Positions 42,571 through 51,721 of a stretch of 64,000 nt of DNA are shown piece after piece. Both the position numbers and the translations under genes were made by a program. The notes below the pieces were generated by a model, which was not told the DNA's origin, ran no database searches, and saw nothing but the letters and a program-made list of their open reading frames with translations. The stretch is from contig JAIXYN010000006.1 in assembly GCA_027490195.1 (NCBI GenBank), positions 70,930 through 134,929 of the forward strand, given 5' to 3'. Numbering within the stretch: position 1 is the first letter of the stretch; each line of letters starts with the position of its first letter. Origin of the DNA: Verrucomicrobiaceae bacterium. Its GTDB lineage: Bacteria > Verrucomicrobiota > Verrucomicrobiia > Verrucomicrobiales > Verrucomicrobiaceae.

Positions 42571-43536
42571 TCAGAAGGTGTTGGCCTGGGCATGCGGCTT
42601 CTCGCCGGCGAGGAAAAGGGTGAGGTTTTCGACAGCGCAGCAGGCCTGGCGCTGCACGCTCTCGTGGGTGCGGGAGCCGATGTGCGGCGTGACAATGCAG
42701 TTCGGCAGTGTGAGCAGCGGGTGATCTGCCTTCGGGGGTTCGACGTCCAGCACGTCGGTGCCGTAACCGGCGACCTGACCGGACTTCAGGGCGGCAACCA
42801 TGTCGTCGGTGTGGACGATCTCACCGCGTGCGCAGTTGAGGATGATCACGCCCTTTTTCATCTTGGCGATGGAAGCGGTGCAGATCATGTCCTGCGTTTC
42901 AGGCGTGAGGTTGGTGTGCAGGGAGAGGTAGTCCGAGCAGGCGAAAACTTCATCGAGGGTGGCGGCGCGCTTCACGTTGTACTGAGCGGCAAATTTTTCG
43001 TCCCAGTAGAGGTCGTAGCCGACGACTTCCATGCCGAAGGCGCGGGCGCGGATGGCGACTTCCTTGCCGATGCGGCCGAGACCGACGATGCCGATGGTCT
43101 TGCCCATGACCTCGTGGCCGGTCTTGCGTTTCCAGCCGCCGGAGCGAGTGGAGTCGGTGTGGAAGTAGAAGTTTTTCTCGAGGGCGAGGAGCAGCAGAAA
43201 GGTGTGCTCGGCCACGGTGGTGTGATTGACGCCCGGGGTGAAGAGCACGGGGATCTTGTACTCGGTGGCGCTCTTGACGTCGATCTTGTCGAGGCCGATG
43301 CCGTATTTGCTGATGACCTTGAGGCGCGGGAGGGATTTTTCGATGACGGCGCGGGTGATGGCGTCATCGCCGCAGATGAAGGCGTCGAACTCACCGGCGA
43401 GTTCGAGCATGCGTGATTCGGGGAGCGGACCGCGTTCGCTGACGACCTCGAAACCAGCGGCAGTCATCAGGTCGTGATGGCGGCCGGGTGTGTCTTGGAA
43501 TGACGTGGTGGTGAGGAGTACGCGGGTGGAGCTCAT
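42571..43536 (-). CDS. D-2-hydroxyacid dehydrogenase (phosphoglycerate-dehydrogenase-like)
   Basis: The 321-residue protein has both Rossmann parts of the D-isomer 2-hydroxyacid dehydrogenases: IGIVGLGRIGKEVAIRARAF (NAD-binding), ILNCARGEIV, DVLDVEPP and TPHIGSRTHES with the catalytic His, plus KYGIGLDKID. It could act on 3-phosphoglycerate, hydroxypyruvate or a sugar acid; the link to KDG kinase favours sugar-acid metabolism. ATG at 43536 gives the standard N-terminus (MSSTRVLLTTTSF); an in-frame start at 43635 would add 33 unrelated residues. Confidence 0.92.
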   Translation of the reverse strand: MSSTRVLLTTTSFQDTPGRHHDLMTAAGFEVVSERGPLPESRMLELAGEFDAFICGDDAITRAVIEKSLPRLKVISKYGIGLDKIDVKSATEYKIPVLFTPGVNHTTVAEHTFLLLLALEKNFYFHTDSTRSGGWKRKTGHEVMGKTIGIVGLGRIGKEVAIRARAFGMEVVGYDLYWDEKFAAQYNVKRAATLDEVFACSDYLSLHTNLTPETQDMICTASIAKMKKGVIILNCARGEIVHTDDMVAALKSGQVAGYGTDVLDVEPPKADHPLLTLPNCIVTPHIGSRTHESVQRQACCAVENLTLFLAGEKPHAQANTF

Positions 43537-43715
43537 GAGGAAGGGTTGGGAGGGATGCAGATTTTGGCTGGGGAGGACGTCATAGCGGGTAATGGGGCCT
43601 CCGCATCCACGATAATAAGAAAAAGTGTTTTTCAACCCTTGAGGCCTTTTTCCTGAGTCTTAGACAAGCGGGCTTGCTTTTCTCTCGCCGGGCGTTCTGA
43701 CAGGGTGTGAGAGGA

Positions 43716-43764
43716 GGTTTGCAGTGGTTTGCGATTGTTGAGCCCTGGCAAGCCACTGCAAACC
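43716..43764. repeat. 17-bp inverted repeat in a divergent promoter region
   Basis: GGTTTGCAGTGGTTTGC (43716-43732) and GCAAGCCACTGCAAACC (43748-43764) are inverted copies with one mismatch and a 15-base spacer. The 319-bp gap lies between the divergent dehydrogenase and serine-hydrolase genes, so an operator or attenuator hairpin are possible. The rest of the gap shows nothing more. Confidence 0.75.
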
Positions 43765-43855
43765 GGGTTTATTCGTTGTCATCGTTGTCGGCAATTTCTG
43801 CAGCGGGCAAAATGAGGCTGGCCAGATGAGGTGGGGCATTTCATGGTGATGGACC

Positions 43856-45085
43856 ATGAGCTTTCGAATTCTGACCGCCCTTGTTTTTGCTTCTGCAGCG
43901 CTGCACGCCGCTGATGTTTATTTCCCGCCACCGGACAGTGAAGGCGGCTGGCGTGAGGCGAAGGGGGAGAAGGAATGCCGGGAGCTGGGTGGGATGGATT
44001 TGGTGAAGCTGGAGCCTGCTTATACCATCACGGAGCGCTCGACGGGAAACGGCGGGCTGGTGGTGGTGCACAAGGGGTATCTGGTGTTTGAGAAGTACTT
44101 TGGCCGTGCGAGCCGCAACAGCAATCCGGACATGGCTTCCACAGGGAAGGCTTTTTGCAGCATCGCCTGCGGCATCATGCTGCATGAGTTCAAGGACAAG
44201 ATCCCTGAGGGGCTGGACACGAAGGTGTTTACTGAGAATTATCTGCCGGAGGCTTTTCCGCTGAATGACCCGCGCAAGGCGGAGATCACACTGGGGCAGC
44301 TGCTGTGCATGACGGGCGGCTACTGGGGCGAAGGGCAGACGCCGACGGGGTATGTCAAAGGTGATCCGAAGGCGCAGCAGCTCAAGGCGGTGCCGGGGCA
44401 GAACATCAAGGACCTGGACAAGTCATCGCTCAATGTGCCGCTGTGGACGAATCCGGGTGCGGGGTATTCGTATTCCTCCCCTTCCCCGCACATTGCGAGC
44501 ATTGTGCTGCGGCATGTGACGGGCATGGAGCTGAAGGATTACATTGATGCGCGGCTGGCGAAGCCGCAGGGCTGGGGTGCGTGGGACTACTGCCTGCACC
44601 GTGGTGACTACGTGATGCCGCATGCGAATGGCGCGGGCAGCACGGCGCTGCATGCGACGGATGCGTTGCGGATGGGCTACTGCCTGGCGCATGAGGGCAA
44701 GTGGAAGGACCAGCAGCTTGTGCCAGCGGATTACATCAAGAAGTGTCAGACGTGGAGTCCGTACAATCCGCACACGCCGTTCTCGCTGCAGTTTGAGCAC
44801 AATGCGGACGGGCACGTGGCGGGTGCGCCGAAGGATGCGTTTTGGAAATCGGGCGCGGGTGGTTTTTGTTTGTATGTGGTGCCGTCGCTGGACCTGGTGA
44901 TTTACAAGCTGGGGGGCAAGGACGGTCAGTATGATCCGACGCTGACGCGGATACCGCAGCCGGAGCAGAAGCATGATCGTGACAACTGGCAGCCGATTCC
45001 AGGGAATGCGTTTATGGAGGGAAGCGGTGCGGCTTCGTTGAACCGGGTGCTGGAGATGGTGTGTGCAGCGGTGAGGTATGAGTAG
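43856..45085 (+). CDS. Secreted serine hydrolase, beta-lactamase class C-like
   Basis: The 409-residue protein has a signal peptide (about 1-19) and a class-C beta-lactamase/esterase fold. The S-x-x-K motif is STGK (Ser95-Lys98); the second motif, usually YSN, reads YSS in PGAGYSYSSPSPH. The late KSGAGGFCLYVVPSLDLVIY is the usual third-motif region, but HTG/KTG is replaced. It may be an esterase or peptidase rather than a true beta-lactamase. It stands alone downstream of a divergent gap. Confidence 0.87.
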   Translation: MSFRILTALVFASAALHAADVYFPPPDSEGGWREAKGEKECRELGGMDLVKLEPAYTITERSTGNGGLVVVHKGYLVFEKYFGRASRNSNPDMASTGKAFCSIACGIMLHEFKDKIPEGLDTKVFTENYLPEAFPLNDPRKAEITLGQLLCMTGGYWGEGQTPTGYVKGDPKAQQLKAVPGQNIKDLDKSSLNVPLWTNPGAGYSYSSPSPHIASIVLRHVTGMELKDYIDARLAKPQGWGAWDYCLHRGDYVMPHANGAGSTALHATDALRMGYCLAHEGKWKDQQLVPADYIKKCQTWSPYNPHTPFSLQFEHNADGHVAGAPKDAFWKSGAGGFCLYVVPSLDLVIYKLGGKDGQYDPTLTRIPQPEQKHDRDNWQPIPGNAFMEGSGAASLNRVLEMVCAAVRYE

Positions 45086-45105
45086 GTGATAAGCGGGAAG
45101 GTGCT

Positions 45106-45223
45106 CCAGTTGCGGCGCAACTGGGCTACTTTGCTGGCGCTGTTTTCGGCTGGTTTATGGTTAGGCGCAGGCTAGGGAGATTGCGAGGGCGCTGGTCGAC
45201 GGGCAGGAGTGCCCATCGTACTT
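45106..45223 (+). repeat. Hairpin repeats, including family A copy 3
   Basis: CCAGTTGC-GGC-GCAACTGG (45106-45124) followed by GCTACTTTGCTGG, then family A (45188-45223): GGCGCTGG, arms CGACGGGCA and TGCCCATCG around GGAG, then TACTT. The middle of the stem changed from AGA/TCT to GGG/CCC compared with the 24.8-kb copy. Confidence 0.85.
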
Positions 45224-45280
45224 TTGGCAAGGGGTAGATGATTGACAGATCGAGCGCGCGACGCCTGTTGTTTGTTTCCC

Positions 45281-47986
45281 ATGAAGTTTTGCTCGTTCCT
45301 CGCGCTCCTGTCTTTTGCCACCTGTTCGATTGCTGCGGACAAACCTGCGAAGCCCAAGGTGGCGGAGGCTCCTGCTGCGCCGTCGCCGTGGGGGGATTTT
45401 GTGGAGAAGGATTTTCCGTTTTTCAGCAGTGTGCTGGATGCGCGGGAGGTGGGTGAGGGTTTTCCGAAGGACAATCTGACGCCGCGTGGGATTGTTTTGA
45501 ATCTGGGGCACAATTTGTGGGCGTGCTTTGACACGGATTTGCTGCGCATTGCGTGCATCTGGGAAGGCGAGGCTGGGAAGCCGCCGGTGAGTGCGGAGGC
45601 GCTGGCGCCGGGGTCGTATCATGTGGCCGGACAGAAGACGAAAGATGGGCAGGATTTTCTGCCGAAACCGATTGGCAAGGCGTGGCTGGCGAACGGGATT
45701 TATCCGGGGTGGCAGGTGGGGGAGAAGCCGAGCTTTGTGGATCCGCGTGAGCCGACGGCGAGTCCGGAGGAGGTGGGGAGAGGAAGCCTCTCGAACTCAC
45801 ATTTTGAGTCAATTCTTATCGCCAAAGATGGAAGTGTTTCCTTACAATATAAGGTTGGCGACGTTGAGATTACAGAACGTGTCTTGGTTTTGAAAACTGA
45901 CACTGCCGTTTCTGTTGAACGACACATCTCTGTGGCCCCTCATCGCGAGCCATTAACTTTAATGATCGGAAGGGATGCCCCACCAAGAGGCGGCGAGATT
46001 ACAGCATTCGGCAGAACGTTCGGCATTGATGTCAAGGACCAGTCGACAACAATCAGCTCAGAAAGAGATTGTTTGTACATTGTTCTTTCTCCAACCAAAC
46101 ACCCGCTAGAATTCATAGCGGGCGCTAGAAACAAGGCATTGAAGACTCTCTCAGCGGGGCCGAACGGGATCATGGAATGGAGTGATGTTATCACCACCAC
46201 TGCAACACTTTCAACCAAACCGGACGCTTATGTTAACGATGAGATTCCCCTGCCCCTCGACAATCCGTGGAAGCGGAATGTGAGGCTGGCGGATGTGGCG
46301 TTTTTGAATGACCAGGGGGATGCGGCGGGGGTGACGTTTGATGGGGATGTGTGGCTGATCTCGGGATTGAAGGGGGATTTGGAGAAGGTGACGTGGAAGA
46401 GGTTTGCGAGCGGGCTGCATGAGCCGATGAGTCTTGTGGTGAGGCGTGCCGCCGGAGATGGGAGATCGAAGATGGGAGATGCCGAGATTCTTGTCTTTGA
46501 TCGCAATGGGATTTGGAAGCTGGTGGATACGAATGGGGACAGGGAGTGCGACCGGTATGAGATGTTCTGCAATCTTTTTGCGCAGACGGCGGAGACGCGG
46601 GAGTTTCCGAATTCGATGAAGCTGGGGCCGAAGGGGGAGCTGTATATTTCGAAGGGCGGGCAGGAAGGGACGACTTATGGGAAGCACAACGGGACGGTGA
46701 TCAAGATCGCGGCGGATGGGAAGTCGATGGAGGTGATTGGGTATGGATTGCGGCAGCCGTTCATTGGGGTGAATCAAAAGACGGGGCTGGTGACGGCGAG
46801 CGATCAGCAGGGCAACTATGTGCCGTCCACGCCGCTGCATATTATTTCGGACCATCACTTCTACGGACATCTACCGACGATCGCGCCGAAGGAGAAGTAT
46901 CCGGAGACGATCACGGAGCCGCTGACGTGGCTGCCGCATCCGGTGAATCCGAGCGGGGTGACGCAGACGTGGCTCATCGACGCGAAGATGGGACCGGTGA
47001 ATGGAGAGCTGATTCACATCGGCTACAACCGGCCGGAGCTGTTTCGCGTGCTGATGAATTCGCATTTTGAAAAGCCGCAGGCGGCGGTGGTGAGCTTTAA
47101 CCGGAATTTTGACTTCCCGACGCTGAATGCGGTGGTAAATCCGGCGGACGGACAGCTCTATGTGGTGGGCTTCCAGGTGTGGGGCACGGTGGTGAAGAAG
47201 ATCAGCGGGCTGGCGCGCGTGCGCTACACGGACAAGCCGCGGGTGCTGATCAAGGAGGTGACGCCGACGGACAAGGGGCTGCTGCTGAAGTTCAATGCGA
47301 AGCTGGATGCGAAGCTGGCGACTGATCCTGACAGCTTCAATGGGGAGCGCTGGAACTACAGGCGCACCTTTGAGTATGGCTCTCCGCATTTGAAGCTGGA
47401 TGGCAGCAGCGGGCAGGAATGGATGACGGCGAGTAGCGCCTACCTGAGCAAGGACGGCATGAGCGTGCTGGTGGGCTTTCCTGACATGAAGGCGGGGGCA
47501 CACCAGATGCGCATCGGCTGGGGGCTGAAGAGCGTGGACGGTGACAAGGCGGAGAATACGGCGTATTTTTCACCGTGGGAGCTCATGACGTTTGATGCGA
47601 AGAAAGAAGGCTTTGATGAGAACCTGAAGGTGGACCTGACGCCACGCAAAGCGGCTGCGGTAGCGACGGTGAAGGCGACGGCGGAGGAAGGTGAGCGGCT
47701 GTATCAGATGTATGGCTGCATGGCGTGCCATAGCACGGACGGGACGCTAGTGGGCAAGGTGGGGCCAAGCTGGAAGGGGCTGTATGGCAGCGAGCGTGAA
47801 ATCGCCAAAGGGCAGAAGGGCAAGTTCAAGGCGGATGAGGCTTATCTGCGGGAGTCGATCACGGCTCCGAGTGCGAAGGTCGTGAAGGGGTTTGAGAAGT
47901 TTGATACGGGGATGCCGATTTACTCGGGGATTCTGAATGATGGGCAGATTGAGAGTCTGATTTTGTATATCAAGAGTTTGAAGTGA
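45281..47986 (+). CDS. Secreted DUF6797 / cytochrome c protein
   Basis: The 901-residue protein has a signal peptide (MKFCSFLALLSFATCSIAA), a DUF6797-type beta-rich region, a propeller-like middle (DVAFLNDQGDAAGVTFDGDV, GYGLRQPFIGVNQKTG) and a C-terminal c-type haem domain with CMACH (about 813-817) and a late Met in FDTGMPIYSG. It likely joins a periplasmic oxidation to electron transfer. Bases about 45785-46250 (residues about 168-323) fall to about 40% GC by hand count, against about 58% in a flanking count, with sharp edges. ATG at 45281 starts the signal peptide. A bidirectional inverted repeat follows the stop. Confidence 0.9.
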   Translation: MKFCSFLALLSFATCSIAADKPAKPKVAEAPAAPSPWGDFVEKDFPFFSSVLDAREVGEGFPKDNLTPRGIVLNLGHNLWACFDTDLLRIACIWEGEAGKPPVSAEALAPGSYHVAGQKTKDGQDFLPKPIGKAWLANGIYPGWQVGEKPSFVDPREPTASPEEVGRGSLSNSHFESILIAKDGSVSLQYKVGDVEITERVLVLKTDTAVSVERHISVAPHREPLTLMIGRDAPPRGGEITAFGRTFGIDVKDQSTTISSERDCLYIVLSPTKHPLEFIAGARNKALKTLSAGPNGIMEWSDVITTTATLSTKPDAYVNDEIPLPLDNPWKRNVRLADVAFLNDQGDAAGVTFDGDVWLISGLKGDLEKVTWKRFASGLHEPMSLVVRRAAGDGRSKMGDAEILVFDRNGIWKLVDTNGDRECDRYEMFCNLFAQTAETREFPNSMKLGPKGELYISKGGQEGTTYGKHNGTVIKIAADGKSMEVIGYGLRQPFIGVNQKTGLVTASDQQGNYVPSTPLHIISDHHFYGHLPTIAPKEKYPETITEPLTWLPHPVNPSGVTQTWLIDAKMGPVNGELIHIGYNRPELFRVLMNSHFEKPQAAVVSFNRNFDFPTLNAVVNPADGQLYVVGFQVWGTVVKKISGLARVRYTDKPRVLIKEVTPTDKGLLLKFNAKLDAKLATDPDSFNGERWNYRRTFEYGSPHLKLDGSSGQEWMTASSAYLSKDGMSVLVGFPDMKAGAHQMRIGWGLKSVDGDKAENTAYFSPWELMTFDAKKEGFDENLKVDLTPRKAAAVATVKATAEEGERLYQMYGCMACHSTDGTLVGKVGPSWKGLYGSEREIAKGQKGKFKADEAYLRESITAPSAKVVKGFEKFDTGMPIYSGILNDGQIESLILYIKSLK

Positions 47987-48013
47987 CCTCAGGGTGGCGA
48001 GGTGCCCATCTCC

Positions 48014-48114
48014 AAGGTGACGGGGTCTCCTGACCCCGTCTGCATTTCAAGGATTGGAGCGCGCTACACGGTCCGATCTTCAGAAAAGACGGGGTCGGGA
48101 GACCCCGTCACCTT
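48014..48114. terminator. Inverted-repeat pair between convergent genes
   Basis: Bases 48014-48041 and 48087-48114 are 28-base inverted copies with one mismatch, and each arm is itself a hairpin (GACGGGGTC-TCCT-GACCCCGTC; GACGGGGTC-GGGA-GACCCCGTC). They lie between the stops of the DUF6797 gene and ruvA, so they may end both transcripts; no T-run is seen. Confidence 0.7.
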
Positions 48115-48117
48115 GGT

Positions 48118-48723
48118 TTAGTTCATGCTGCGGAGGGCTTCGCGGATGAGTTTGTCGGCGGTGTCCATGCCGGGGTTTTTGGAGAGGTCGTTGACGGCTT
48201 TGATGGCTTCGGTCTGCTTGTAGCCGAGGGCGATGAGGCCGAGGACGGCGTCGGTCTGGGCTTCCTGCTTGGGATCGTGGGCGCCTTTGGCGGTGCGGGA
48301 GGCCTGCCAGGCATCGACGACGCCGACTTTGTCCTTCAATTCGAGCACGATGCGTTCGGCGGTTTTGCCGCCGACGCCTTTGATGCGGGAGAGGGATTTT
48401 ACATCGCCGCTGATGACGGCGTCTTTGAAGGCGGCGACGGGCATGCCGCTGAGGACGCTGAGGGCCATCTTGGGGCCGATGCCGGAGACGCGGTCCATGA
48501 GGAGGCGGAAGAGATCGCGCTCGTCTGCGGTGAAGAAGCCGAAGAGGGTGTGGTCGCGGTCGGTGACGTGGTAGTGGGTGAGGAGCTGTACCTCCGTGCC
48601 GGGATGTGGGAGTTTGTCGAAGGTGGTGAGGGGAATGAGGACGAGGTAGCCTACGCCGTGGACGTCGATGGTGGCACGGTGTGGGAGGGCTTCGGCGAGG
48701 AGTCCACGGAGAAAGGCGATCAT
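48118..48723 (-). CDS. ruvA: Holliday junction DNA helicase subunit RuvA
   Basis: The 201-residue protein has the RuvA plan: an N-terminal OB-fold (MIAFLRGLLAEALPHRATID, VDVHGVGYLV-type), tandem helix-hairpin-helix motifs (VSGIGPKMALSVLSGM and IKGVGGKTAERIVLELK), and a C-terminal three-helix domain (VLGLIALGYKQTEAIKAVND) that binds RuvB. It holds Holliday junctions for branch migration. ruvB and ruvC are not adjacent. Confidence 0.96.
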   Translation of the reverse strand: MIAFLRGLLAEALPHRATIDVHGVGYLVLIPLTTFDKLPHPGTEVQLLTHYHVTDRDHTLFGFFTADERDLFRLLMDRVSGIGPKMALSVLSGMPVAAFKDAVISGDVKSLSRIKGVGGKTAERIVLELKDKVGVVDAWQASRTAKGAHDPKQEAQTDAVLGLIALGYKQTEAIKAVNDLSKNPGMDTADKLIREALRSMN

Positions 48724-48859
48724 GCGGGCATGAAGGCGGGTGGGCGCGAAGGTGCAAGCGGAGGTTTGCTGCGGGGATGATTATGACGGTTTTCGAAGCG
48801 GGGTCCGGCGGAATTTGAAAGTGGCAGGGCTGGCGCAGAAAGTGGTCTGCAGATCGTTT

Positions 48860-49079
48860 GCGTGCTTCCAGCAAGCACGCATGCCCAGAACCGCACAGAG
48901 GACTGTGCGGGCCACTTTAGTGGCGTCCTCGCGGTGACCTCCGTGTCATTTTTTACGTTGGGCGGGAAACGATCACGCGCTCCAGCCATCGATCATTCTA
49001 TGGCATGCGCGAACCACCCGGCACGCCGAAAGCGGTAGCCACGTTCGTTCCTCACTTCGCAACCGCAGTCCAAATAAGG
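48860..49079 (+). repeat. Hairpin pair (family C copy 4) and dispersed repeat I, copy 1
   Basis: GCGTGCTT-CCAGC-AAGCACGC (48860-48880), then CCGCACAG-AGGA-CTGTGCGG with GCCACTTTAGTGG (48889-48923). From 49027, CGAAAGCGGTAGCCACGTTC, then CGCAACCGCAGTCCAAATAAGG, which recurs at 58396-58447. This fills the gap before htpG. Confidence 0.78.
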
Positions 49080-49130
49080 GCTGCGGTTGCGCGATGCGGG
49101 GATGAATTTTTCGATACGATGGATTCCGTA

Positions 49131-50969
49131 TTATGCGGAGAGCTTCTCCATGAGCTTCTGGGTGCGCTCGATGATGCGCTGGGGCTCGTCGAGGAGGCCG
49201 GCGGAGAGGAGGGCATTGTCCAGAATCTGCTCAGAGATGAGGCCGGCGGTTTCGGGATCTTTGATGTGAAGGGCGGAGAGATTGCGGACGAGCTGGTGGC
49301 GCGGATTGATTTCGAAGATGACCTTCGAGCCGGGCATGTCGCCGTCTTTGCCCATGGCCTTCATCATCTGACGAATCTGCGGGCTCATTTCGCCTTCCGG
49401 GGTGAGCACGAGGGCGGGGCTGCCAACGAGGCGCTTGCCGGTGCGGACGGTTTCGACCTGGGTGGCGAGGCGGTCTTTGATCCAGTCGCAGAGGGAGGTG
49501 GCATCGGCTTCAGCGAGGGCTTCGCCTTCGCTGGTGTCTTCGCCGAGATCGATGTCGGGGGCGTTGACGGACTTGAGGTCCTTGTCCTCGAACTTGTTGA
49601 GGCTGGAGATGACGTATTCGTCGATGTGCTCAAACATGTAGAGCACCTCGAAGCCCTTGGCCTTGAAGGCGGCGACGTAGGGGCCACTTTCGATGGTGCT
49701 GCGGGAGGTGGAGACCTGGTAGTAGATCTCCTTCTGGTCTTCCTTCATGCGCTTCACGTATTCGGTGAGGCTGACGGTCTCTCCGGGTTCGGTCATGCTG
49801 GATTCAAAGCGCAGGAGCTTGGCGATGGCGTCGCGATTGGTGTAGTCGGTCGCGATGCCTTCCTTGAAGAAGCGGCTGAAGCTGGCGTAGAATTCGTTGT
49901 ACTTCTTCGGATCTTCGACGGCTTCTTTGTCGAGGTGCTTGAGGAGGCGCTTGGCGACGACATCGCCGAGCTTGCGCACGAGGGCGCTGTCCTGCATGGA
50001 CTCGCGGGAGATGTTCAGCGGGAGGTCTTCGCTGTCGATGACGCCACGGACGAAGCGCATCCATTCGGGGAGGAGCTTCTTGGGCTTTGGATCGATGAGC
50101 ACCTTTTTGCAGTAGAGGCCGACGTTAGGCTCCATCTGGCCCATGCCGTAGGATTCCATGTTCTGCGTGGGGGTGAAGAGCAGCGCATTGATGGCGATGG
50201 GGGACTCGGCCTGGAAGTGGAGGCGGTAGCTGGGATCGTCAAAGGCGTGGGCGGCGAAGCGGTAGAATTCCGTGTACTGCTCGTCGGTGATGCCGTCCTT
50301 GGATTTGAGCCAGATGGCTTCGACGGTGTTGACGCGCTCGGTGTCGAGGATGACGGGGAAGCTGACGAAGTTGGAATATTTTTCCAGAACCTGCTTCACG
50401 CGATGCTTGGTGGCGAACTCGGCGGCGTCTTCCTTGAGATGGAGGACGATTTTGCAGCCTCGGGCTTCTTCGGTGGAGTCATCAATGGTGTAGCTGGTGC
50501 TGCCATCGCTGGTCCAGACGAGGTGCTCGCCTTCGTTGCGCCAGGAGTGGGTGTGGACTTCGACTTTGTCTGCCACCATGAAGGCGGAGTAGAAGCCGAC
50601 GCCGAACTGACCGATGAGGGAGGCGTCGTTTTGCTTGCCGGCGTTTTTCAGGGCGGCGGCGAAGGCTTTGGAGCCGGAGTGGGCGATGGTGCCGAGGTTT
50701 TCGACGAGCTCGGCGCGGGTCATGCCGATGCCGTGATCGGCGATGGTCAGAGTGCGGGCGGCTTCATCGGTGGTGATGGTGACTTCCAGCGCGGCGGAGG
50801 CGTCGAAGACGTCGTTTTCCGTGAGCTGGGTGAGGCGCATCTTTTCCATCGCGTCGGCAGCGTTGGACACCAGCTCGCGGATGAAGATCTCGCGGTCGGT
50901 GTAGAGGCTGTGGATGACGATATCGAGGACTTGTTTGACTTCGGCCTGGAATTCGTGGGTCTGGCTCAT
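49131..50969 (-). CDS. htpG: Chaperone protein HtpG (Hsp90)
   Basis: The 612-residue Hsp90 homologue has the GHKL ATPase domain (ELVSNAADAMEKMR, ADHGIGMTRAELVENLG, GQFGVGFYSAFMVADKV), a middle domain (DLPLNISRESMQ), and a C-terminal dimer domain. The typical bacterial length is kept. It assists the folding of client proteins with ATP. Start ATG at 50969; no nearby co-chaperone gene. Confidence 0.97.
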   Translation of the reverse strand: MSQTHEFQAEVKQVLDIVIHSLYTDREIFIRELVSNAADAMEKMRLTQLTENDVFDASAALEVTITTDEAARTLTIADHGIGMTRAELVENLGTIAHSGSKAFAAALKNAGKQNDASLIGQFGVGFYSAFMVADKVEVHTHSWRNEGEHLVWTSDGSTSYTIDDSTEEARGCKIVLHLKEDAAEFATKHRVKQVLEKYSNFVSFPVILDTERVNTVEAIWLKSKDGITDEQYTEFYRFAAHAFDDPSYRLHFQAESPIAINALLFTPTQNMESYGMGQMEPNVGLYCKKVLIDPKPKKLLPEWMRFVRGVIDSEDLPLNISRESMQDSALVRKLGDVVAKRLLKHLDKEAVEDPKKYNEFYASFSRFFKEGIATDYTNRDAIAKLLRFESSMTEPGETVSLTEYVKRMKEDQKEIYYQVSTSRSTIESGPYVAAFKAKGFEVLYMFEHIDEYVISSLNKFEDKDLKSVNAPDIDLGEDTSEGEALAEADATSLCDWIKDRLATQVETVRTGKRLVGSPALVLTPEGEMSPQIRQMMKAMGKDGDMPGSKVIFEINPRHQLVRNLSALHIKDPETAGLISEQILDNALLSAGLLDEPQRIIERTQKLMEKLSA

Positions 50970-51071
50970 GGTTGTGTGGTTTTTCGTAGGTTTGGGGGTG
51001 GAGAGAGTAGCGGGTGGGGATCGGAGGTCAAGTGTTGTGGGGAGAGGGGAGCTTCAGGTGGAAGCTGGGAG

Positions 51072-51108
51072 GAGACCGGACCGGCTGGAGCCAAGACTAC
51101 CCTACGTG
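51072..51108 (+). repeat. Hairpin repeat family B, copy 5
   Basis: GAGACCGGACC, then GGC-TGGA-GCC, AAGACTACCCTACGTG. The ends match the 39-kb copies but the stem is shorter. Confidence 0.7.
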
Positions 51109-51243
51109 TCTGGAGTTACTTGAGTGCCGGGGGTGTGGCGGGGTGCTTTGATCGAGGACGAGTAGGAGTAGGAGGACGATTAGGATTTTGCTTCGTCGGA
51201 GGGCCTTGACTTTGTGCCCCCCTACCCCACACTCGCAAGCACC

Positions 51244-51681
51244 ATGGGACTCTTCGATTCACTCGCCAAAAACGCGCTGGGCAGCATGCTCGGCGGCTCT
51301 GCCAAAATGGACCCTGCAGCGATGCTCTCCGGTCTGCTCAATGAAGCGGGTGGCCTGAATGGAATGAGCGCCCAGTTTGAGAAAGCCGGCATGGGTGAGA
51401 TTTTTTCATCCTGGGTGGGAACGGGAACGAACCTGCCGATCAATGCGGATCAGGTGCAGGCGGCTGTCGGCACGGAAAATCTGCAGGCACTCGCAGGCAA
51501 AGTGGGCATGCATGTGCATACGGTGCTGCCGCTACTGACGCAGTTTCTGCCGCAGATCATCGACAAACTGACGCCGCAGGGGCACGTGCATGAGAACAAC
51601 CCCAGTGGCAGCCAGATTCAAAGCGTGCTGACCAGCGTGATCAGCAGCGGACTTGGCGGATTGTTTGGCGGAGGGCGCTGA
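51244..51681 (+). CDS. YidB/DUF937-like protein
   Basis: The 145-residue protein is like E. coli YidB (DUF937-type): MGLFDSLAKNALGSMLGGSA, GGLNGMSAQFEKAGMGEIFSS, NLPINADQVQAAVG and LAGKVGMHVHTVLPLLTQFL. It is Gly/Ser rich and ends in GLGGLFGGGR. No signal peptide. Function is not well known. The ATG at 51244 is favoured over 51214. It lies 40 bases upstream of the permease gene start, so the two may be transcribed together. Confidence 0.9.
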   Translation: MGLFDSLAKNALGSMLGGSAKMDPAAMLSGLLNEAGGLNGMSAQFEKAGMGEIFSSWVGTGTNLPINADQVQAAVGTENLQALAGKVGMHVHTVLPLLTQFLPQIIDKLTPQGHVHENNPSGSQIQSVLTSVISSGLGGLFGGGR

Positions 51682-51721
51682 TGGCTGCGCCACGGCGCCA
51701 ATCCCAGACGTAATTCCTGAC

